A stretch of DNA of 20,912 nt. Origin: Saccoglossus kowalevskii (Eukaryota; Hemichordata; Enteropneusta; Harrimaniidae). How positions within the stretch are numbered: the first letter of the stretch is position 1; each line of letters begins with the position of its first letter. The notes beneath the pieces are model-generated. The model worked only from the letters and a program-made list of their open reading frames with translations, ran no database searches and was not told the DNA's origin. Location of the stretch: the NCBI RefSeq assembly GCF_000003605.2, contig NW_003151254.1, forward strand, positions 290,152 to 311,063, read 5' to 3'. Positions 1 through 10,439 of the stretch are shown in pieces. Position numbers and translations under genes: made by a program.

Positions 1-110
1 AATTCTTTAGAAGGCAGCTGCAGTCTAATTAACCTTATACTCTTGTTCATACTGAATCATAAGCCATTTACTTTTCTAAATTTTGTGTATGAATACAATT
101 TAGCTACCTA

Positions 111-291
111 CTGTAAAACCATTTATTTTCCATGAAATTTAATTTCACTATTTTATGTTTATGGACATATTTACTGGTTTTAAGTTCACAAATGTCTATA
201 CTTATTTCACATGTTTATCATGTGAATTTTCATTTTGCAGATTATTCTTATACATAATTAGAACCTATTGAATTAATTATGTATTTATAGT
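111..291. mobile_element. Probable decayed MITE relative of the CTGT...ACAG family
   Basis: The left end reads TA|CTGTAAAACCATTTATTTT, nearly the same as the left end of the element at 15736. No clean right end is present. The stretch ending near 291 (AATTAATTATGTATTTATAG) is a degenerate reverse complement of the left end. There is no coding capacity, and the right boundary is a guess. Confidence 0.25.
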
Positions 292-1447
292 GCATAGTTC
301 CTTGATTGGGCCTTCTGATCAAAATCTACCTCAGACCAGTGCCTACTATCTTCTACCTTATTTCTAGCTGTTTGTTAGAATGTCTGTAATTAGCATAAGC
401 AAATGTGGAAATAACTTACATCAGTTCAAGTATTTTTCACAGGACATGACTTACATACTTCATATATGTCCTTGATCAAATTGGTATTACCAAATTGATT
501 GTGAGCAGGGTTTCTTGTGTGCTCAAGGCCATTAAGTTACTGCTTTGTTGTTGGTTTCCATTGTGCGAAACTCAAAATGGAAGCCTTAATTGGGATGCTA
601 CTTTTCTTTTTGTGCGTTCATAACTTGTTTTACTAATACTCCCCTAAAAACCAGTCAAACAATTTAGATCAAACCCATCAAACTAGATAGTTAATCTTTG
701 CATATTAATAAGGTTAATTTGCATATATATAAGAATTTTGGTTTATTATCCCAATAACCAATCACTGGCTCGGAATTTGTTTTTATTCCAATAACCTTTC
801 ACTAAATTTAGATTACCGGTATTTAAACTGAGTGATCACTTTTTCAGCTGCATCCTGAGAATGTAATTCTAATTAAAATGTGTTTATCTAAAAGGCATAC
901 AGTAATGTGTGAAAATAGAATAAGAGTAGAATAAAATTTTAAACTGGTTTCCTAGTTTTGCGGCCAGACCTTGAGTTTGACTAATTATAAGAAGAGATAG
1001 AATAGAAGGTTGTCTAGTTTTGGTGCTAATGTGTGACTAGATTATATCTAAAATATCTATGTCATCAATCATCCCAATTTGTGTTTCATGATCTAGTTCA
1101 TTCATTATTTGATGATGGTGCCAGGCAATTTATTTTTATACATGGTACTGTCATAATGATATGATTGATGTTCATGATGTTTCTAATCCATCTGTCACAA
1201 GAATTATTTCAGCCAGAGAAAAATGTCAGTAATTATGTACATGTGTTAATTAATTTGTAACTGTTTTGATGATGTTTTTCACAATTTGTGGATCTCTTGA
1301 AATGTGAGTATACTGGGTACTTCCCAGTCCACTAGGAAATAGGTTATGAAATTAAAAATAAAACATAATTCAATTATTCCATTATTTAATAACAATTTTC
1401 ATGTTTATACTTTTCATAATTTATTTATCTATTTATTGATTGCTCAG
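292..1447. other. AT-rich non-coding stretch, nothing identified
   Basis: I see no coding frame, tandem repeat or RNA gene here. The only recurring item is the palindromic core ATTACCGGTA near 812-821, which recurs near 6760 and, in part, near 14990. The final 60 bases are T-rich and act as a possible polypyrimidine tract for the exon at 1448. Confidence 0.5.
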
Positions 1448-1627
1448 ATCAGTGTTCAAAGTTTCCCATTTAACAATCTGGCAACCCTAGCTGGTAGAAA
1501 TCGGCTACTCTTAGCTTCACTTTGTGAAATGAATGCCTGGGTTAATAAATACATGTTTGGTGGTTTGGATGCGGATTTGAGTGAGCTATTGCCTAGAAGG
1601 CTGGAGTCCATTGCCTTCCAGATGTAA
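1448..1627 (+). CDS. Putative 3'-terminal coding exon of an unrecognised gene (partial)
   Basis: This looks like the last exon of a plus-strand gene whose other exons lie outside the window or cannot be recognised. A T-rich tract ends in TTGATTGCTCAG, a good splice acceptor. The sequence after it stays open for 59 codons in phase 0, starting ISVQSF and ending ESIAFQM, with TAA at 1625-1627. The frame runs on upstream, but the residues there are low-complexity and AT-driven, so I place the exon start at the acceptor. The predicted segment has mixed composition with a leucine-rich amphipathic middle (LATLAGRNRLLLASL) and a charged end (LSELLPRRLE), more protein-like than its surroundings. AATAAA begins 26 bases after the stop. 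I do not recognise the family. It may be a genuine exon or a pseudogene fragment. Confidence 0.42.
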   Translation: MSVQSFPFNNLATLAGRNRLLLASLCEMNAWVNKYMFGGLDADLSELLPRRLESIAFQM

Positions 1628-1653
1628 TCACTGGACCATATCTCAAGATCTCA

Positions 1654-1659
1654 AATAAA
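1654..1659 (+). promoter_or_regulatory. Candidate polyadenylation signal AATAAA
   Basis: A canonical AATAAA hexamer lies 26 bases after the stop codon of the exon ending at 1627. The hexamer is common in AT-rich DNA, so its value comes from its position. A real site here would give a very short 3' UTR. Confidence 0.35.
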
Positions 1660-1984
1660 TATATGAGATAAAAACAATGTTACCCACGGTAATGTAGTTC
1701 CTGCAAAAAAAAGAAAAGAAAGAAATTGTATCATACTTTTAGCACTTATCTTAAAGTGTCTGACATATCACTCACCGTTGATGCTGAATTTAAAAAAAAA
1801 ACATATGCAGAAATGATGGAAGTGTGTAAATGGCCAAACTAAATCATATTAGTATACAATAAATTTGGATCAATAATATGAGGTTATTACGAGGATACTC
1901 AAAGTATGCACGAAGACAGTACAGCGACAGTATCAACCGGCGTGCAGTGGAGGTTGATGCGTCTATGTACTGTCTTAGTGAGTT

Positions 1985-2105
1985 ACAAAGAAACTAGTAA
2001 ACAGGTACTGTTTGAAACAAAGAAAGTGTACTTTCCCAATAAACAAGCATTGTTGAGAACAAAGAAACTAGTAAAACAGGTACTGTCATAGTACTTTCCT
2101 AGTAA
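1985..2105. repeat. Short imperfect direct duplication
   Basis: The 26-bp run ACAAAGAAACTAGTAAACAG+GTACTG at 1985-2010 recurs with one extra A at 2059-2085. A shorter match, GTACTTTCC, follows each copy (2028 and 2091). The duplication keeps a 61-codon frame open from 1906 to 2091, which I regard as chance. Confidence 0.7.
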
Positions 2106-2827
2106 ATGCTGAACGAAAACCATTTGCAAAGGTTATCAGACTGTTAGGGTAATAGCAACGAACCAAAAATTAGTATTACTCAATTATAAGTGCATGTACT
2201 AATCTAGTTCAGTGCATACTAAGGATACACATTTGAATGTGCAATTTGGAGAATTAATACCGGGAGTACTGATAAATATTTCTGATTTTGTGGTGAATCT
2301 GTTTTAAATAAGTAATTTCATTGTAAACGCAGGTAAATGAACTATTAATATAGGCATGTTGACTCATAGAATATATTCAAGTTTATTCATTTTACAGTTT
2401 ACTTGTGAATGAACATGAACACTTTAAATCTTCATGTACCTTTTGTTCTTCTTTTTTCCCGCCGGCTATAAATTGTTTGCAGCTTGATGTTTCTTATTTT
2501 CCTTACATTCTCCATTTAATTTTATTGCCGATTCGATTCGGATTACTATCAGTATAATTCCAGTTTGGCCTTGAACGATAGTGTATCAAGGTCATTGTCA
2601 TGTACTCAGTGTATGATTTACACTGTGGGTAAAAACTACCCATTCAGATTCAGGTTCATTTACGTTTTACCATTATCTTGTACTTCTTCATTTAAACTTG
2701 TGACCTTGGGAGAACTTGAAAGATAAAAACAACCAATCATGTTCGTTTTTGGTTATGACATTAAATTTGTAGGTTGTTGTAACCTCAGAAAATTATACTC
2801 AAAGAAACATTGCTCCTCGCTATCATG
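2106..2827. other. Non-coding AT-rich stretch with one TATA-like pocket
   Basis: I find no supported gene. A small GC-rich pocket with CCCGCCGGCTATAAATTG places TATAAA at 2467-2472 between GC flanks, as a core promoter might. No convincing first exon follows, so I do not call a promoter. Confidence 0.35.
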
Positions 2828-2841
2828 GTTGTCATGGTAAC
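2828..2841. promoter_or_regulatory. X-box-like RFX motif
   Basis: GTTGTCATGGTAAC fits every position of the RFX/DAF-19 X-box pattern GTHNYYATRRNAAC and is nearly palindromic. In animals such sites drive ciliary genes from close to the transcription start. No ciliary gene is visible next to it, so function is unproven. Confidence 0.3.
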
Positions 2842-4015
2842 AAGTATCAAGAATACTCTTTGAAGCACACTCAAATGTAATGTTGAAGCAGAAAGACGAA
2901 TTTAACGTAAATCAGGGAGTGACCAATTATAAATTGTTTATTGTTTTAGCTGTCTTTCAATGTTAGTTTAGTTATCTACTGGGGGTAATTCCATTTTTTT
3001 TTCAGATAATTCTTCTGAAATCTAGAAGTTATGTTTGTTTCATTAGGGAGATAATCCCCAGGGATTAAATAGTAAGCTTTTTGATAAACCATATAGCCGT
3101 TTATTTTTCATCAATGGATCAATGATTTAAAACTTGAAGGTCCTGCTTGTTATATCCTACATTCTTTAACCCCACCTGCAGCAAATTCACGCAAATAATT
3201 TAGTGTGCCATTTGAATTATTTAATTTCATTTTCCTAGCAATACAACAATGACACTGTTCATTCAGCTCGATAATATTAATCACTATAATGACATTTTAT
3301 TGCAGCATAAAGAGCCTCCTGGGCTGATACTCATTACAGATTAGATATGCAAATATTCAATATGTGACTATGCATCTATCATTTTCAATTATGAATTTCT
3401 CTCTTTGTCATAGTCAACTTTTGTCATTTTTCAATTAAATTTGTGCATATTTAACCAAAATTTTCTGTCAAGCGGGAGGGCCGTTGATTCAAATTTTGTC
3501 TGTTGGCTCTAAAATTTGGGTTCATTTCCAGAAATATTGAAGAATATAAGAAAAAAGTTCAGATACATTTGGGTGAAAAAGTCTGGTGGTGGAAAAGTTA
3601 ATAGATATGTTAATTTATAGATCATTCAAATGACGTCAATTTTCAATTTTTACTCAAAAAATTGGAGTATTTTTGTCCCAATGTTCTGAAAGAAAGAGCA
3701 GACTATAAATGGAACTATTTTGTGAATGTGTGATATAGAAAAGAGGGAACTGATGGTGAAAAGGTTAAAGTAAAGGTGACTCATATTAGTCAGAAAATAA
3801 TTAATGGAAATGTTGGATTCAGACAAATAAGGAAACAAAATCTAAACTTGCAATGTATTTAGAACTGTTGTTTGATGTAGTTTAAATTGTTTAGGCAATG
3901 AAGTTCATTGTGATTCAACAAATCAATGAAAAAACCATAGCAACAAATTATAAACACAGTTGAGGTTGAAATTATTATTATCGTCATGTTGTTCTAGTTG
4001 TATGTTCTATAATAA
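2842..4015. other. Non-coding AT-rich stretch, no gene seen
   Basis: There is no supported coding frame. A perfect CRE-type octamer TGACGTCA sits at 3631-3638. The minus-strand 62-codon frame at 3650-3838 is low complexity and unconvincing. Confidence 0.45.
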
Positions 4016-4063
4016 TTTATTTATTTATTTGTTTGTTTGTTTATTTATCTACTTACTTATTTC
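4016..4063. repeat. TTTA/TTTG tetranucleotide microsatellite
   Basis: Four-base units run in tandem: TTTA, then TTTG, then TTTA, grading into CTTA. The tract ends five bases before the MITE at 4069. Confidence 0.85.
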
Positions 4064-4068
4064 ATGTA

Positions 4069-4276
4069 CTGTAGAATACTTTATTTTCGCTTGGAATTTA
4101 TTTTCGCTATTTTCGCTGAAGGGATGATTCCGTGAAAATAAAATCCAGCGAATATACTTTTTTTCCTATATTTCACATTAAACTCATCAAAAATCAGTGA
4201 AAATAAATTCCATACAAAACGCCCAAAAAGCCTTTTCAGCGATAATTAATTCCAGCGAAAATAAAGTATTCCACAG
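4069..4276 (+). mobile_element. 208-bp MITE, copy 1, with TA target sites
   Basis: This is a short non-autonomous DNA element. The left end CTGTAGAATACTTTATTTTC and the reverse complement of the right end, CTGTGGAATACTTTATTTTC, form a terminal inverted repeat of about 24 bp with one mismatch. After one indel, similarity continues for roughly 15 more bases. TA flanks both ends (4067-4068 and 4277-4278), the target-site pattern of Tc1/mariner-type elements. The interior repeats the motif ATTTTCGCT and its complement, and carries no coding frame. The copy at 16448-16655 has the same length and orientation, with about six differences by eye. High identity suggests fairly recent mobilisation by a transposase encoded elsewhere. 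Confidence 0.88.
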
Positions 4277-4700
4277 TATGTTGTGTTGAATAGTGGCTAT
4301 TTAAATGCCTGTAAAACACATTTCTAAATCTCACTGAGAGCACTTTGTGTTGAACTTAAAGTTTTATAAAACTCTGATTCTCTCGTCAAGTTCTAAAATT
4401 CAATTATCATTTTGAAGTAGTAAATGTCATAGTCACTGACTTAGCGCTACAACATTCCAATCTTGTTTCTCTTTAATGTCGTATATGAATTCAATTTCGC
4501 TTGTATACCAATTAATATAGCTAAACTTAATAAAATGACAGATTGGATGTGAATGACTCATGCATATAGTTCCTCAGTAAAGTGCAATCTGAAAGAATGC
4601 ACAGTAGAAGTCCTTTCTTAAGGATATACATATGGTTAAACCCATTTTACACTTTTTACAAAGTTACATGTATCCCTTCATATTTGAAACCCTGAAAAAA
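4277..4700. other. Non-coding stretch, nothing identified
   Basis: AT-rich sequence between the MITE and the palindromic element. I see no coding frame or repeat. Confidence 0.5.
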
Positions 4701-4868
4701 TACTTTGGTAGCATATTTGCTCTATTAGTAGCACATGTGCTTACCTAATAACATAGGTGCTTTTATGGTCATAATAATATTTTTATGAATCAGTAAACAA
4801 CAAATGTGATTTTTGGTTTATATGTGCTTTTACTGGAGATGAGCATTTATAATAGAGCAAATACAGTA
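4701..4868. mobile_element. Probable palindromic MITE with 14-bp perfect inverted arms
   Basis: TATTTGCTCTATTA at 4714-4727 is the exact reverse complement of TAATAGAGCAAATA at 4850-4863, separated by 122 bp. The right arm continues into CAGTA (4864-4868). The left arm is preceded, after about ten extra bases, by TACT (4701-4704), so the outer ends may once have been TACTG...CAGTA as in the other local elements. The interior has no coding capacity. The outer limits are uncertain. Confidence 0.55.
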
Positions 4869-7232
4869 TCCAAACTTCTTGGATTTTGATATAGGGCCTT
4901 GGAAAAATATATTTCAAAGGTCTATTTTTTTTTTTGATAAATTTTCAATTCAAAATGGCCGCCAGTTGTTAAATATAAGCATTCTATAATGCCCTCTGAA
5001 TTTAATTTTATTTGTTTCTTAATTTTTGCTAGTTAATATCAACACACATTCATTTACTATTTTGTGAAAGTAGAAGTTCACACAAAAAGCTTGGTCAGTT
5101 TTTCTATTTAGTTGCATGTACATGATCTGTTTAGATCAACTTGTTTATCTTAACAATTATTAATGTGTTGGAAGTTAATTACGAGAATGTCTGATTATCA
5201 CAAATGAAAAATACTCCCAAAGTGAGATCGCATGTATGTTTGAATTAAAATATTGTGTTTAATAAAGTTTGCTAGAAATGATTAGATTAGGAAGTTAATC
5301 GCTCCCAGAACTCAAAAGCTGTTACTTTTGTATGTAAATATAATACTGCAGTTTCCATGGAAATGACAAAATGTCCCTGATTATCACTGTATATTATGCC
5401 CGTGCAAAGTCACTCGTCACTGTAATATCCAAAATGAATTCTGCTGTGATTCAGAGTTGTACACTGAGATACTAATGAAATTCATCTTGTTTCACCAATG
5501 ACAGCTGGATTTGAAATATTAGTTTATTTAGTTTGAGGCAAGGATTTTATAAGATACACCAAGCTCAGAGCTAGAGGATGTGAATTGGTGATTCATGTAA
5601 CGTTTCGTTGTTAATTTTTTTCAGTCTATTTATTCATGTGCTTTATTCAACCCTTTCTGCGTACAATCGATTTTTCTTGTACTTTTAAGGATAACTTGCA
5701 CATTATGTCATATTTTTCTTTCAAAATACGTACTTAATATATATATCTAAAAAAGTAACACATTATCATATATTTGTGAATAGTGAATATATCTATTTCC
5801 GTGGTAACTGTCAGTCATACATACATTATGATTTATTCATAATTGTAACTACACAAATTTACGTCATTGCAGAGAACTGACTGTGACATGTTTATAACTG
5901 CCAGTATTTTACAGCCAGTATCTTATTTCTTTCAGTTTATGACATCACTATATTCCGCACCATTCTGAATAATAGTTTGTCTTTAGCAATAAATTTTGTC
6001 TTTTGTCTTCTGAGAAGTGAGGTTTTGATTAATTGCAATATTTTTGGTATGTAAAATTTAGTTTTATTTAATAGCAAAAAATAGAACTTGAAAGTTTGAC
6101 TGCCATAATACTTATGCATTGTATATTATATTATGCCCATTTTAGGATATTGTGTTGTCATTTTAATGAAATAGTTAGAATGTAACTCAACAAAATAGCC
6201 ATATTGATGTGTTTGAATGTGTGACACAGACACCTTCATTTTTTAATTGTGTCACAATTCCCTATTGTTACATCAGATGTGCATACATTAAGCAACAGTG
6301 TGGCTTACATTGATGTAAATCTCATCGCTGATATTAGCCAATTAGTTAAATCGTATAACAAATTTTATTGCTGGCATTTCATGGCTTCATATCTGTTATC
6401 TTCATGAATCTGTTACCTTTTAGTTATGTTACTAACAAATTTCAATTTGATATTGATGTATCAGCGTAGATTGAACGATTATGCACATATGCACAAAATT
6501 CAGGTTGGACAAAAAACTATAAAACAGGTAGCAGCAGCACAGATTATTAACACATACTTAGGGGGTCTCATAATTAGGACATTTTGTCATAATGACAACT
6601 AGTGTCATTTCTAATTATTTGTCATATTTTGGGTGTAAAAGAGTAAATTTAACTAAAGACACTTCCATAGGCCCTTTGTCTGAAATAATTGAACAAAATT
6701 AGGCAAAATTTGGCTAAAATAGTAGCAAATTGCTGATGTCCTAGCTGGGAGCAGCTGAATTACCGGTAATGCATAAATAGATTGTATTAAGAAAATCTCC
6801 CATGAATTGGAGAAGTCGCATGAAGTGAGATGATCCAAATATTGCAATAGAAATGTACAATCCCCAAAATGGTAATGTAAATGAGTGATTCTGTGCATGA
6901 ACAGGTAATAGCGACTAACTTGGGCTGTTTTTGCTTCTGTCCTTGCGTTTTCGTAAAGTGTGTACATGCATTTGCATTTTTGAACATAATCTTGAGCTCT
7001 TCTGTTTACACAGTCACCTACGAGTGGACTGACTATGTTAGTACATGCACAGGTAATGGAACATGTTTACACATCAACTTCAAACCTATTCATTGTGAAA
7101 CAGTTTTGATCAGCCTTGAGTCATTTTTGAAGTTAAGCAGATAGGTACACAGTTCCAGAAACAAATTAACAATAATACATACAGCATACACCATACAGCA
7201 CCCACCGATGGTGCAGTTGTGTAATAAAGTTA
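4869..7232. other. Long AT-rich non-coding stretch
   Basis: I see no supported gene in these 2.4 kb. A poly-T tract lies near 4924-4936, an X-box half-match GTTTCCATGGAAAT near 5351, and a 12-bp palindrome ATTACCGGTAAT near 6759-6770. Frames near 6653-6987 (minus) and 6881-7144 (plus) overlap one another, have no plausible splice context and show AT-driven composition. I take them as chance. Confidence 0.45.
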
Positions 7233-7265
7233 TTATTATTATTGTTAATGTTAACATAATAATAA
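7233..7265. repeat. AT-rich inverted repeat with 2-bp loop
   Basis: TTATTATTATTGTTAA (7233-7248) and TTAACATAATAATAA (7251-7265) pair with one deletion, around a TG centre. It lies in a TTA microsatellite and could form a cruciform. Confidence 0.65.
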
Positions 7266-7499
7266 AATTTTTACAAATACGCAGATGTGCAGTACGATAC
7301 CAGTAAACATTTTTGATAATCTTATATATCAATATGATGTACTTGTAAATGAGTTGGTTCCCTTGTATAAATGTAGAAAATAATCTCATGCACACTCTCA
7401 TTCTAGGCAGTAAAATATTTTTCATCATAATTGAAACTCCACTAATGCAATGCAGAGTGCATTCAAATTTTATGCAAAACAAAAATTAGATCATAGTCC

Positions 7500-8030
7500 A
7501 AAATGGGGACTTATTTTCTAGTCCCTGTGTGTTTGTCCTTGTGTCCAAAAGTGTATCTCGGTCACCCCTAGACCAATTCTCTTCAAACCTTACACATACT
7601 TAATATCATATCTGATTCTTATGCACATGCAATGATTTCGTCAAGGATGACCGACTGGCAACCATTTTTGTTGCAACAATACACTAAAATTAGGTATTTT
7701 GACACTTTCAGAACCAGATCATGGGCATGTGTTGGTCGATTAACTACAAGCTTGGTGAAAGGATTAACCATTGTGGGTAGTTAGTGCATGCCATTTTGAT
7801 TTGTAATTTTGACTCAAAATGGCTGACTGGTGACCAATTTGTAGGTGACAAATTATATTTTAGACATATACCTATATACCTTGTTCATGCTTTGAGCAAT
7901 TCACTATAAACAGTACAGTACATCAGAGCATGTATACATTAAATTGTCAGCTGATAAAAATGGCTGATTGCTGACAATTTTAGTTGTTAAAAAATCTATC
8001 ACATCATTCAGGTACGGCAACATCATATTT
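7500..8030. repeat. Diverged dispersed repeat with internal degenerate units
   Basis: Three related phrases recur: GACCGACTGGCAACCATTTT near 7649, GGCTGACTGGTGACCAATTT near 7821 and GGCTGATTGCTGACAATTTT near 7961, each in or near an AAAATGG-like context, spaced about 172 and 140 bp apart. The opening part (CCTGTGTGTTTGTCC, then a phrase around CTAGACCAATTCTCTTCAAA) resembles a type of dispersed repeat I associate with bivalve genomes. That resemblance is from memory, not a search. No coding frame spans it. Confidence 0.45.
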
Positions 8031-8648
8031 TTTTTGCATATGTGCGATTCTTGAAGCTATAAAATAGTGTGAAAAAATGTTCATTATGTGCAAGACTAGG
8101 ACCTAAATTATATTTTCAAGATTGAACACAAATACAGTATGTGCTTTGGTCATTTTATGAATCACAATAATTATGAATATTGGAAACTTTATACTAATAA
8201 TGTGTGCTATGCTGTTGGCATTTGTTTTCTGCTATGAACATATTCATTGTCACATGCAACACGTGCATGTATCTCCATAGTGAAATATACCATGAGATAC
8301 AGATTTTCACTCACTGTTATATTCTACATATCACACATCAAAACTGCTACACTACTCATATCATAACAACAGAATTCTATATACTTATAGTCTTTAACAT
8401 TAAGTATACAATAAGGACTGTGCATTGCAAAAAACTTGTTTTATATTCATTATATTGCATCGCATGGGACCCATATTGAACTCTGCATGATCACAGTGGC
8501 ATTTGAAAAGACCGTTAACACAAGATTCACCAAATAAAGTCATCACCATGACACTTAGAAAATTGCCATTCAGATTTAATTGCTTTGGATATATAAACCA
8601 GTGAAGATTCCCAAATAGCATAATTTAAATAGACCATTTTAGGTTCAT
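8031..8648. other. Non-coding AT-rich stretch, nothing identified
   Basis: No supported gene, RNA or repeat. The frames at 8204-8479 (plus) and 8400-8621 (minus) are AT-driven and lack context. Confidence 0.45.
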
Positions 8649-8662
8649 TGCGAGATCTCGCA
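8649..8662. repeat. 14-bp perfect palindrome
   Basis: TGCGAGATCTCGCA is its own reverse complement and holds two CpGs in an otherwise CpG-poor area. It could be a dimeric binding site or a relic of a palindromic element. No function is shown. Confidence 0.6.
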
Positions 8663-9349
8663 TTATATGTGAAATTAAAACGTAAAAACAGCACAAACAA
8701 AGGCCATAATGTCGTAGTGACATCAAAACATCATCCAGAATTCGCCAAACGCGAAAGTATTTTTTGGGTATTTCCACGCTTAGTAATATGTGCTACGCAA
8801 ATTTGACGTTGGTCTCATTGCAGTATCCCCCAATTCAATGATCGGCATTACAAAATTGAGCGCCCCAAAAAATATCAAAATTCAAAATTAAATTGTTCCA
8901 CAGTACATTACAGGAGATCCCCCCCTCCCGTGAACAGATTATCACCTATTGCTTCAAATCACATATGCTTGTAATTGTCAAGGACACATACATTACCCAA
9001 ATGTAGAAAAAATGATTATGTATGACTGGATATATATGTAAAGCAATATATACTGTAAACCATATATACTGTATACTGATTTTAAGGCATTCCTGAAGAT
9101 AACTGATACTCCATGTTGCAGGATTCCAGAGAAATTTTACTGCTACATAACGCTTTGTCCTGACTTACAAAAATCTATCTCATGCAATTGAAGCGGTTAG
9201 CAACCAAAGATACTAGCAGCCAAATTATATATTATCTGGTTGAAGAAAGATATAAAATGTGTTATTCTCTCTTTTTTGAGAAAAAACAAAACAATTACCA
9301 GTACATGTGATTTCAGTTTGCAGATGTTTATGTATCCTTGATGAGGGTG
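8663..9349. other. Non-coding stretch, nothing firm identified
   Basis: Positions 8690-8900 are somewhat richer in CpG (for example TTCGCCAAACGCG) and end in TTCCACAGTA, which resembles the right end of the local MITEs, but I find no matching left end. A TATATACTGTA phrase is repeated near 9047-9075. Confidence 0.35.
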
Positions 9350-9371
9350 TGACCTCATAGGTCAATGACCT
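9350..9371. promoter_or_regulatory. Cluster of three perfect nuclear-receptor half-sites
   Basis: TGACCT (9350-9355), AGGTCA (9359-9364) and TGACCT (9366-9371) lie within 22 bp. The last two form an inverted repeat spaced by one base (IR1), the arrangement bound by EcR/USP and FXR/RXR-type heterodimers. The first two form an everted repeat with a 3-bp spacer. Binding is inferred from motif only. Confidence 0.4.
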
Positions 9372-9677
9372 TATGGTTTTAGACCTCCAGTGGCTATTTT
9401 TGTGAACTCCATAGTTATCAAAGCTTGAAGGACAATGTGGAGAGATTATAACCCTCTGAATTGTCACATCAGATTACAAAATGAATGCTATTTACTGGTA
9501 CCATACATTTGTACTCAGGTGAAACCAAGTCATATCAAATGAACTATTTTGTAAACACTGTGATAACAACCTTGTGGAAGATGAAATTTTCTGATGGAAT
9601 GTTCATAATACATATTTTACGCCAAGACCTACTTTCCCAAATTAACATTACATATGCAATTGTGTGGTGTAAAGGAG
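9372..9677. other. Unique sequence leading into the tandem array
   Basis: I see no repeat and no supported gene. A frame opening at 9485 continues into the array and is not convincing. Confidence 0.4.
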
Positions 9678-10439
9678 CTGTGTTTTTAAAATTACCATAC
9701 AAACTCACAAGTGTTGGTGTTTACAATTACCATACAAATCACAAATGTTGGTGTTTACAATTACCATACAAATCACAAATGTTGGTGTTTACAATTACCA
9801 TACAAACACACTAGTGTCCGTGTTTAAAATTACCATACAAAAACTCAATTATTGGTGTTTACAATCACCATATAAACACTCAAATGTTGGTGTTTTACAA
9901 TTACCATACAAATCACAAGTGTTGGTGTTTACAATTACCATACAAATCACAAATGTTGGTGTTTACAATCACCATACAAACACACTAGTGTCTGTGTTTA
10001 AAATTACCATACAAAAACTCAATTATTGGTGTTTACAATCACCATACAAACACTCAAATGTTGGTGTTTACAATTACCATACAAATCATAAGTGTTGGTG
10101 TTTACAATCGACATACAAACACACTAGTGTCTGTGTTTAAAATTACCATACAAACACAGAAGTGTTGGTGTTTACAATCACCATACAAACACTCAAATGT
10201 TGGTGTTTTACAATTACCATACAAATCACAAGTGTTGGTGTTTACAATCACCATACAAACACACTAGTGTCTGTGTTTACAATTACCATACAAACACTCA
10301 AATGTTGGTGTTTACAACCACCATACAAACACTCGAATGTTGGTGTTTACAATCACCATACAAACACACTAGTGTCCGTGTTTACAATTACCATACAAAC
10401 ACTCAAATGTTGGTGTTTACAATCGACATACAAACACAC
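9678..10439 (+). repeat. Array zone A: ACTAGTGT and ACTCAAATG variants, 174-bp and 140-bp higher-order units
   Basis: This end of the array has private variants: CACACTAGTGT joints (a perfect ACACTAGTGT palindrome), CACTCAAATGTTGG joints, and 34-bp units with AAATCACAA. The order is itself repeated. The variant CAATTATTGG recurs at an offset of 174 bp (five units). CTAGTG recurs at 9811, 9985, 10124, 10264, 10369 and 10439, with spacings of 174, 139, 140, 105 and 70, meaning 5, 4, 4, 3 and 2 units. This is typical of unequal exchange at the unit level. Confidence 0.85.

Noticed and set aside
1906-2091. 61-codon frame with repeated lysine-rich segments
   Set aside because: The repetition is explained by a local DNA duplication (1985-2085). 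There is no domain or gene context.
6653-7482. Cluster of opposing frames near 6653-6987, 6881-7144 and 7090-7482
   Set aside because: They overlap one another, have AT-driven composition and lack splice, promoter or domain signals. The cysteine-rich look of one frame comes from TGT/TGC-rich sequence.
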